Origin: Pseudomonadota bacterium
Lineage (GTDB): Bacteria; Pseudomonadota; Alphaproteobacteria; Rhodospirillales; 2-02-FULL-58-16
Length of the DNA stretch: 11,553 nucleotides
Direction of reading: 5' to 3'
Assembly: GCA_022567015.1 (NCBI GenBank)
Contig: JADFHR010000093.1
Coordinates: 1 to 11,553 of the forward strand
Part shown: piece after piece, positions 6,444-11,553 of the stretch
Layout: each line of letters begins with the position of its first letter
Numbering within the stretch: the stretch's first letter is position 1
Translations under genes and position numbers: made by a program
Notes under the pieces: model-generated
Told to the model about the DNA's origin: nothing
Database searches by the model: none
Seen by the model: the letters and a program-made list of their open reading frames with translations, nothing else

Positions 6444-8156
6444 TCAACCCTCCCGGGCGAGGTTTTGCAGGCGTTCCCCGTACCACACGGTGAACTGGTC
6501 CCCGGAAAGCGGCCGGCTGATGTAATAGCCCTGCACTTCCTGGCACTCGTGCTGGAGCAGGAACGCGAACTGTTCCGCGGTTTCCACCCCTTCGGCGATG
6601 ACTCCCAGATTGAGGTTCTTGGCCAGGGTAATGATCGTCTTGGTGATGGCGGCGTTGGCGGGGTCATCGGTGACGTTGCGCACGAAGGACAGGTCGATCT
6701 TGAGCTTGTTGACGGGAAGCTCCTTCAGGCGCAGGAACGAGGAACAGCCGGTGCCGAAATCGTCGATGGCCACATTAAGCCGGAGGTCGCGGAGGCGGTG
6801 CAGCAACTCGGTCATCACCTCCGTTTCGTCCATGACCGTGCTCTCGGTGAGCTCCAGCTCCAGGCATGCCGGATCGATCCCGGATTCGTCGATGGCCCGC
6901 GTCACGGTGTCTATGAAGTCCGTTCCCTTGAACTGGATGGCCGACACGTTGACCGCCACCGGGACCGGCGGCAGTCCCATCTTCTGCCAGGCGACGCTTT
7001 GGGCGCAGGCGGTGTGCAACACCCAGTCGCCCAAGGGCACGATCAGACCGGTCGTCTCCGCCACGGGTATGAACTCCCCCGGAAGGACCATGCCGCGTTC
7101 GGGGTGTTGCCAACGAATCAAGGCCTCGACGCCGGTCAGGTCGCCGGTGAAGGTGTTTATTTTCGGCTGGAAGTGGAGGCAGAACTCGTGGCGCTCGAGG
7201 GCGCGGCGCATCTCGAATTCCAGGGTCTTGCGGGCCTGTGCCCGGGCGTTCATCTTGACGTCGTAGAACCGGTACCTGCCACGGCCCTCGGCCTTCGCCT
7301 GGTAGAGGGCCATGTCGGCGTTCTTCAGGAGTTGGTCCGGCTCCTTGTCGTCCAGGGGAAACAGCGTGATGCCCATGCTGGTGGCGGTGAACACCTCCTG
7401 GCCGTTGAGGGTGAAGGGCGCGGCCAGGGCGTCGATGAGTTTGCGGGCGAGGGCTGCGGCGCCGTCCCCGTGCGTTATGTTGGTGGCGATGACGGCGAAT
7501 TCGTCGCCGCCCAGGCGGGCCACCGTGTCGGTCTCGCGGGCGCAGGCGGTCAGCCGTTCCGACACCTGGGTCAGCAGCATATCGCCAACCGGGTGTCCCA
7601 GTGAATCGTTGACGTTCTTGAAGTGATCCAGATCGAGAAGCAGAACGGCCACCAACTGCTTCGTGCGTTTCGCGTGGGCGATGGCGTCGCCCAGCCGCGT
7701 ATGGAAGAGGGACCGGTTGGCGAGGCCGGTGAGGGAGTCGTATTGGGCAAACCTCACCAGTTGCATTTCCACTTTCTTCCGCTCGATGGCGTAGCGGATG
7801 GCCCGGTCGAGCAGGGGCGCGGTGATCTCGCCCTTGACCAGATAATCTGTCGCCCCCGCCTTCACCGCCGCGAGGTCGATCTCGCGGTTGTCCTGTCCGG
7901 TGAGAAGAATGATCGGCACCGTGCAGCCAAGGGTGGCCGCCTCGCGGACGAGCTCAAGCCCATTGCGGTCGCCCAGTCGGAAATCAGCCAGACAGATGTC
8001 GTGCGTGCCCTTGCGCAGCGCCTCCAGCCCCGCGTCCCAGGTCTCCACCCAGTCGAGCTTGAGCGACGGCCCGAAGATTTCGCTCAGCAGACCGCGGGCG
8101 AGAACGTAATCGTCCTCGTCGTCCTCGACGAGAAGGATACTGGGGGCGGGGGTCAA
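6444..8156 (-). CDS. Response regulator with GGDEF and EAL domains (cyclic-di-GMP turnover)
   Basis: This 570-residue cytoplasmic protein has three domains. REC (about 5-125) has acidic residues Glu11-Asp13, phospho-acceptor Asp58, Thr86 and Lys108. GGDEF (about 135-300) has an intact GGDEF (216-220) preceded five residues earlier by an inhibitory-site RxxD (Arg207-Asp210). EAL (about 315-560) has Glu344-Ala-Leu, the metal and catalytic acids in ELTES (435-439), DDFGTG (465-470), Lys486-Ile-Asp488 and the AEGVET segment. Both output domains look active, so it may make or degrade cyclic-di-GMP depending on phosphorylation. The start is TTG (complement of 8154-8156), forming TTGA with the stop of the upstream regulator gene (4-base overlap), with GGGGGC as a probable ribosome site. 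It is the last gene of the three-gene operon, and its REC domain is a plausible target of the kinase. Net enzymatic direction cannot be read from sequence. Confidence 0.95.
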   Translation of the reverse strand: MTPAPSILLVEDDEDDYVLARGLLSEIFGPSLKLDWVETWDAGLEALRKGTHDICLADFRLGDRNGLELVREAATLGCTVPIILLTGQDNREIDLAAVKAGATDYLVKGEITAPLLDRAIRYAIERKKVEMQLVRFAQYDSLTGLANRSLFHTRLGDAIAHAKRTKQLVAVLLLDLDHFKNVNDSLGHPVGDMLLTQVSERLTACARETDTVARLGGDEFAVIATNITHGDGAAALARKLIDALAAPFTLNGQEVFTATSMGITLFPLDDKEPDQLLKNADMALYQAKAEGRGRYRFYDVKMNARAQARKTLEFEMRRALERHEFCLHFQPKINTFTGDLTGVEALIRWQHPERGMVLPGEFIPVAETTGLIVPLGDWVLHTACAQSVAWQKMGLPPVPVAVNVSAIQFKGTDFIDTVTRAIDESGIDPACLELELTESTVMDETEVMTELLHRLRDLRLNVAIDDFGTGCSSFLRLKELPVNKLKIDLSFVRNVTDDPANAAITKTIITLAKNLNLGVIAEGVETAEQFAFLLQHECQEVQGYYISRPLSGDQFTVWYGERLQNLAREG

Positions 8157-8620
8157 TGCTGGTGCCCCCTGCCGTTCGGCGGCAGGCTGACGATCTGCAG
8201 CCAGTAGCTGGTCACCGTCCGCATGATGTCCACCAAACTATCGAAGGTGACCGGCTTGACGATGAAGGAGTTCACGCCCAGGTCGTAGGTGCGGAAGATG
8301 TCCTCCTCGGCCTTCGACGTGGTCAGGACGATCACGGGAATACGCCGGAACCGCGGGTCGGTCTTGATTTCCTTCAGCGCCTCGCGTCCGTCCTTGCGGG
8401 GCATGTTCAGGTCCAGAAGGATCAGGCCGGCTTGGGGCGAGTCGGCGAGGTTCTCGTAATCTCCCCGCCGATTCAGGTAGTCCATCAGCTCGACGCCGTC
8501 GTTGACGAAGTGAACGGGGTTCCCAAGACGGGCTTCCTCAAGGGCATCCTGGAGCAACAGGCGGTCATCCGGGTCGTCGTCCGCGACGAGTATGGTGATC
8601 GCGACTCCCTTATGGCTCAT
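8153..8620 (-). CDS. Single-domain response regulator, Rcp1-like
   Basis: This 155-residue stand-alone receiver domain has the acidic cluster Asp14-Asp15-Asp16, phospho-acceptor Asp70 in LLDLNMP, switch Thr100 and Lys122 in VKP. The insert after helix 1 (RRGDYENLADSPQAG) and the LTTSKAEEDIFRTYDLGVNSFIVKP block are typical of the Rcp1 family that partners phytochrome-type kinases. There is no DNA-binding or enzymatic output domain, so it acts by protein contact or as a phosphate relay or sink. The ATG at 8620 overlaps the kinase stop as ATGA, and its own stop overlaps the TTG of the GGDEF-EAL gene, so all three are translationally coupled. The neighbouring kinase has a matching Cph1-like dimerisation domain, making this the most likely direct phosphotransfer partner. 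Confidence 0.94.
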   Translation of the reverse strand: MSHKGVAITILVADDDPDDRLLLQDALEEARLGNPVHFVNDGVELMDYLNRRGDYENLADSPQAGLILLDLNMPRKDGREALKEIKTDPRFRRIPVIVLTTSKAEEDIFRTYDLGVNSFIVKPVTFDSLVDIMRTVTSYWLQIVSLPPNGRGHQH

Positions 8621-10989
8621 GACGTGGTTGCTCCGATTTTGGGATGGTTTACCGGCAGGGTGACGGTGAACGTGGCTCCTTCGCCGGGGCGGCCCTCGGC
8701 CGTAATGGTTCCGCCGTGGCGTTCCGAGATTTTGCGGCAGAGCGCCAGACCGACGCCGGTTCCCTCGTATTTCCCGCGTCCGTGCAGGCGCTGGAAGATG
8801 CCGAATATGCGATCGGCATACTGCTTCTCGAACCCGATGCCGTTGTCGGTGACAACGATCTCGCACATCTTCGTGGGCTTGGCGTAGGCGGATGGCGGGT
8901 CCTTCTCGACGATCCGCGCGCTCACCTGGACCACGGGCGGTGCGTCTTCGCGCCGGTATTTCAGCGCGTTGGCGACCAAATTCTGGAGCAACTGGTGCAT
9001 CTGCAGGGGATCGGCGTCGATGGTCGGCAAGTCGCTGCACTCCACCCGCCCGTCCGTCTCCTGGATACGCACCTCCAGATCCGAGACGACCTCCCGCGCC
9101 ACCCGGGCCAGGTCGACCGGGACGAAGGCCTGCCCCTGGGTGGTCACCCGGGAGAAATTCAAAAGATCGGTTATCAGCCGCTGCATGCGATCGGCCGCGT
9201 CCCGCATGCGGACCACGTAGTCCGAGCCTTCCTTGCCCAGGGCGTCGCCATATTTTGTCTGCAACCGGCCGCCGAAGGACTGCACCTTGCGCAGGGGTTC
9301 CTGGAGGTCGTGGGAGGCCACGTAGGCGAACTCTTCGAGGTCGGCGTTGGACCGCGCCAGTTCCTCGGCGCGCCGCGCCAGCGTCGCCTCCGCCTGTTTG
9401 CGCTCGGTGATGTCCCTGACGATGCCGGTGAACATGCGATGTCCACCCACCGCCATTTCACCGATCCCCAACTCCAACGGGAAGATGGAGCCGTCCCTGC
9501 GCCGGCCCTCGACCTCGCGGCCCTTGCCGATGATCTTGGCCTCCCCGGTCGTCAGGTAGTCGGCGATGTAGGTATCGTGTCGGGAATGATTGGGTTCCGG
9601 CATCAGCATGCGCACGTTGCCGCCCACGACCTCGTCCGGCGCATACCCGAAAATGCGTTCGGCCCCCGGATTGAAGGACTGGACCACGCCCGTGTCGTCG
9701 ATGGTGATGACCCCGTCGACCAGGTTGTCGACGATCGCCCGCAGGCGCTCCTCGCTTCCACGCAGCGCCTCTTCCGCATGTTCGCGTTCGGCGATCTCCG
9801 TGCGCAGCATTCCATAGGCCCTGGCGAGAATCATCGTGCTTTCCTCGGCCCGGCGGAAGCTGGAGTACATGCTGACGAGAAGGCCGGTGAGCACGCAGAC
9901 ATAGCTCACCTTCTTCAACAGGTGCGCGGCATCGAACTCCATGTCGAATAATTGCCCGGAAAAAGACATGAACACGGTCTGGCCCAGGAAACCGACGATC
10001 AGCGACAGCACCAGCCAGTGTTCGAAGACGTCGCTCCGCCATTCGCCCTTGCGCAGGTAGCCGATGAGCGCCACCAGGAAGAAGAAGGCGGGCAGGAACT
10101 CTTCGGGGCGGTGGAAGATGAACTCCGGGTAATAGGCCCTGGGCAGCGGCACGAAGGCGAAGAACAGGAAACTGGCCAGGGTCAGTATTCCCGAGGTCAG
10201 GTACACCGTTCGCTCGCTGATCCGACCTGGCTTGCCGAGCCGCTGCTCGCGCACCCAGGCGAGCCAGCTCAGGCACAGCAGGACCGACAGGAACTGGCGC
10301 GAGGCCACCCAGCTCCATGGAATCAACGCCGGCAGGTCCGACGGCAGGTACGGGGCGAAGAACTTCGACGTCACCACCGCGTGGTAACCGTCCAGAAAGG
10401 CGGTGCCCAGGAAACCCGTGCCGATGAACAGGAAGGTGTTGTTCTTCTTGCTGTAAAAACGGACCAGCGCCATCGCCGTCACCATCAGCGCCAGAAGGGT
10501 GGCGACGACCTCCATGATGGTGTGAAGTTGGGCCCCGCCCTGCCAAGTGGACTTGCGGAGCAGGACGTAGCTGATGACCAAAACAGCGGCGAGACCCCAA
10601 TAGACCGCCGACCGCCGACGCGCCAGATAGGGGCCATCCACCACGGCCGAATCGGTGGCGTCTTCCATGGCCGGAACGACGTCGTCCATCGCCGGAAATT
10701 TCCCAACCGGGGACGCCGGTTTCCCTATAATCACTGCCGCGAAGATCCCCACCACCAGCACCAAAAAAATGCCCAGGACTTCCATGACGGTGTGGGGTTG
10801 GATGCCTCCGTGCAAAATGGCCGTGTGAATCAGGAAGTAGGCGATGCCCAAAGCGGCCGGGATACTCAGGTAGATCACCAAACGCCGCCACGCCGACGGG
10901 GTGTCGTCCCCGGCCGCCGGAACGATGTGGTCCTCGACGACCGGAAAGGTGTCGTCGTCTACGGATCGCTCTCTGACGTCGTCCATCAT
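8617..10989 (-). CDS. Membrane histidine kinase with duplicated N-terminal membrane unit and FixL-like PAS domain
   Basis: This 790-residue inner-membrane sensor kinase has acidic linkers and membrane segments at about 36-55, 70-89, 127-144 and 158-178. A multi-pass region, somewhat MASE3-like (about 183-378), follows. Next are a short coiled coil (382-412), a PAS domain (about 412-530), a HisKA domain with phospho-acceptor His560 in ASHDLQEPL, and the ATPase domain with N-box Asn674, DNGIGF (715-720) and GTGVGLAL (743-750). The HisKA resembles Cph1 and bacteriophytochromes. The PAS keeps FixL haem-pocket residues: His471 in SRHDTY (proximal ligand position), Arg491 in IIGKGR (distal Arg), Ile486, Leu507 and Ile509, so haem-based gas sensing is plausible; BjFixL Arg206 is Asp477 here. 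ATG 10989 has AGGA 8 bases upstream. It is the first gene of the operon, overlapping the receiver gene by four bases. The signal is unproven. Confidence 0.95.
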   Translation of the reverse strand: MMDDVRERSVDDDTFPVVEDHIVPAAGDDTPSAWRRLVIYLSIPAALGIAYFLIHTAILHGGIQPHTVMEVLGIFLVLVVGIFAAVIIGKPASPVGKFPAMDDVVPAMEDATDSAVVDGPYLARRRSAVYWGLAAVLVISYVLLRKSTWQGGAQLHTIMEVVATLLALMVTAMALVRFYSKKNNTFLFIGTGFLGTAFLDGYHAVVTSKFFAPYLPSDLPALIPWSWVASRQFLSVLLCLSWLAWVREQRLGKPGRISERTVYLTSGILTLASFLFFAFVPLPRAYYPEFIFHRPEEFLPAFFFLVALIGYLRKGEWRSDVFEHWLVLSLIVGFLGQTVFMSFSGQLFDMEFDAAHLLKKVSYVCVLTGLLVSMYSSFRRAEESTMILARAYGMLRTEIAEREHAEEALRGSEERLRAIVDNLVDGVITIDDTGVVQSFNPGAERIFGYAPDEVVGGNVRMLMPEPNHSRHDTYIADYLTTGEAKIIGKGREVEGRRRDGSIFPLELGIGEMAVGGHRMFTGIVRDITERKQAEATLARRAEELARSNADLEEFAYVASHDLQEPLRKVQSFGGRLQTKYGDALGKEGSDYVVRMRDAADRMQRLITDLLNFSRVTTQGQAFVPVDLARVAREVVSDLEVRIQETDGRVECSDLPTIDADPLQMHQLLQNLVANALKYRREDAPPVVQVSARIVEKDPPSAYAKPTKMCEIVVTDNGIGFEKQYADRIFGIFQRLHGRGKYEGTGVGLALCRKISERHGGTITAEGRPGEGATFTVTLPVNHPKIGATTS
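10459..10947 (-). repeat. Internal tandem duplication of an acidic linker plus membrane hairpin in the kinase
   Basis: Residues about 15-88 and 98-177 of the kinase are diverged copies of one unit. Each begins with an acidic FPxxxD...VPA linker (FPVVEDHIVPA and FPAMDDVVPAM), then a basic-flanked membrane helix, then a conserved core (HGGIQPHTVMEV at 60-71; QGGAQLHTIMEV at 150-161) entering a second helix. The cores are exactly 90 residues apart. DNA similarity is still visible, for example ACTTCCATGACGGTGTG near 10779 against ACCTCCATGATGGTGTG near 10509 on the plus strand. Only the second copy continues into the rest of the sensor region. Confidence 0.75.
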
Positions 10990-11039
10990 CCAGAATGTCC
11001 TGTAATCAGCGGAGAAAATGCTTCCAAGGAATTTTGCCT

Positions 11040-11160
11040 ACACGGAATAAGCCGTAAGAATTGACTATCTTACACGTATATCGCAATACTTCCGTGGTAT
11101 AGGCGATCAATACGCGTATAGTACTTATAGTTTTTTTCTCTAAGGTTGATAACCTGTCGA
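11040..11160 (-). promoter_or_regulatory. AT-rich presumed promoter island of the sensor kinase operon
   Basis: This is the most AT-rich stretch of the window and lies 50-170 bases upstream of the kinase start. On the minus strand, TTAGAG (11143-11138) and TATACG (11120-11115) are 17 bases apart, and TTGATC (11110-11105) is a second -35-like hexamer; both are weak sigma-70 matches. It also holds the perfect palindrome ATACGCGTAT (11110-11119) and two dyads GTATATCGCAATAC (11076-11089) and GTATAGGCGATCAATAC (11097-11113). Promoter function is inferred from composition and position. Confidence 0.4.
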
Positions 11161-11189
11161 CGCCGTGTCGGCGCGTGTGGGCGTCCGCG

Positions 11190-11213
11190 GCCGGCCACGG
11201 TCTTCTGGCCGGC
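11190..11213. other. GC-rich hairpin after the partial kinase gene
   Basis: GCCGGCC (11190-11196) and GGCCGGC (11207-11213) pair perfectly around a 10-base loop, 17 bases beyond the stop of the truncated kinase gene. A second small hairpin, CGCCG-TGT-CGGCG, follows at 11161-11173. Neither has a U-tract in the minus-strand direction, so termination here would not be classical. They sit between that gene and the promoter island of the next operon. Confidence 0.3.
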
Positions 11214-11229
11214 GTGCCTTGTCAGCCAC

Positions 11230-11553
11230 CTATGCCAGTCGGGCCACCAGGAGCCCTCGTGCCCGGCGGCGCCCTTGAGCCAGTTGTCCGGATCCTTGGG
11301 CCGGCGCGCCGGCGTCGCGCAGGTCGATGGGCAGGCGCACGGTGAACACCGAACCCTGGCCCTCGACGCTGTCGACCTCGATGGTGCCCTTGTGCATTTC
11401 CACGAGCCGCTTGGCCAGGTTGAGGCCGATGCCGGTGCCGGTGATTCCGGTGGATGTGCGGGCGCGGAAGAAGCGCTCGCACAGGCGCGGGAGGTCATCG
11501 GCGGGCACGCCTACGCCGCGGTCGCGCACCGACACCGCGGCGAAATCACCGTC
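11230..11553 (-). CDS. Histidine kinase, C-terminal ATPase domain (5' end outside window)
   Basis: Only the last 107 residues are present; the frame is open to the window edge. It shows the end of a HATPase_c domain: G1 box DRGVGVP, F box ERFFRA and G2 box GTGIGLNLAKRLVEMHKG, followed by the terminal strand GSVFTVRLP. These are canonical for an active kinase ATP-binding fold. After LPIDLRD a tail of about 30 residues, basic at its end (QGRRRARG), leads to TAG (complement of 11230-11232); this tail is not part of the domain. The sensor, dimerisation domain and phospho-acceptor His lie outside. It is on the same strand as the downstream kinase operon but 240 bases away with a promoter-like island between, so probably a separate transcription unit. 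Confidence 0.88.
   Translation of the reverse strand, partial: DGDFAAVSVRDRGVGVPADDLPRLCERFFRARTSTGITGTGIGLNLAKRLVEMHKGTIEVDSVEGQGSVFTVRLPIDLRDAGAPAQGSGQLAQGRRRARGLLVARLA

Noticed and set aside
6276..7604. 442-residue plus-strand open frame opposite the GGDEF-EAL gene
   Set aside because: Antisense shadow of an intact, well-recognised gene; only its first part lies in intergenic DNA and it has no family features.
11061..11089. Plus-strand promoter TTGACT-17-CAATAC with a T-run downstream, as a possible small RNA
   Set aside because: The -35 is good but the -10 matches only two of six positions, and no convincing hairpin precedes the T-run.
11070..11498. 142-residue minus-strand frame near the right edge
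   Set aside because: It is out of frame with the ATPase domain motifs (DRGVGVP, GTGIGLNLAKR) read in the adjacent frame and has no family features.

Overview
The window is GC-rich DNA with dense, mostly overlapping genes. It most likely comes from an alphaproteobacterium, probably Rhodospirillales-like. This is inferred from a perfect CtrA-type box (TTAA-N7-TTAA), a FixL-like PAS sensor kinase and the general gene style; no phylogenetic marker gene is present.

Left part (1-5269, plus strand). An apparent five-gene operon runs: gamma-carbonic-anhydrase-like hexapeptide protein, B12-binding small mutase subunit (hcmB), PaaK-like acyl-CoA ligase (hcl), MeaB-type GTPase chaperone (meaH) and large mutase subunit (hcmA). 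Automatic annotation would probably call this methylmalonyl-CoA mutase. However, the large subunit has Ile94, Asp121 and Gln212 at the three positions that define 2-hydroxyisobutyryl-CoA mutase (Ile90/Asp117/Gln208 in Aquincola HcmA), where methylmalonyl-CoA mutase has Tyr89/Ala116/Arg207. With the ligase and the GTPase this forms a self-contained module: 2-hydroxyisobutyrate is activated to its CoA thioester and rearranged to 3-hydroxybutyryl-CoA, which enters central metabolism. The leader carries a perfect 11-bp inverted repeat ending 15 bases before the first start codon.

Middle (5270-6443). A hairpin separates the operon from a convergent minus-strand gene for a 315-residue protein that I do not recognise. 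A perfect CtrA box lies 109 bases upstream of its start codon.

Right part (6444-10989, minus strand). A three-gene signalling operon has 4-base start/stop overlaps throughout: a 790-residue membrane histidine kinase, a single-domain Rcp1-like response regulator, and a REC-GGDEF-EAL cyclic-di-GMP protein. The kinase has an internally duplicated transmembrane unit and a PAS domain retaining the FixL haem-pocket residues. The expected flow is membrane and possibly oxygen/haem input, then phosphotransfer, then cyclic-di-GMP turnover. Upstream is an AT-rich presumed promoter island (about 11040-11160), and the window ends inside the C-terminal ATPase domain of another histidine kinase (11230-11553).

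I saw no tRNA, rRNA, CRISPR array, insertion sequence or phage gene.
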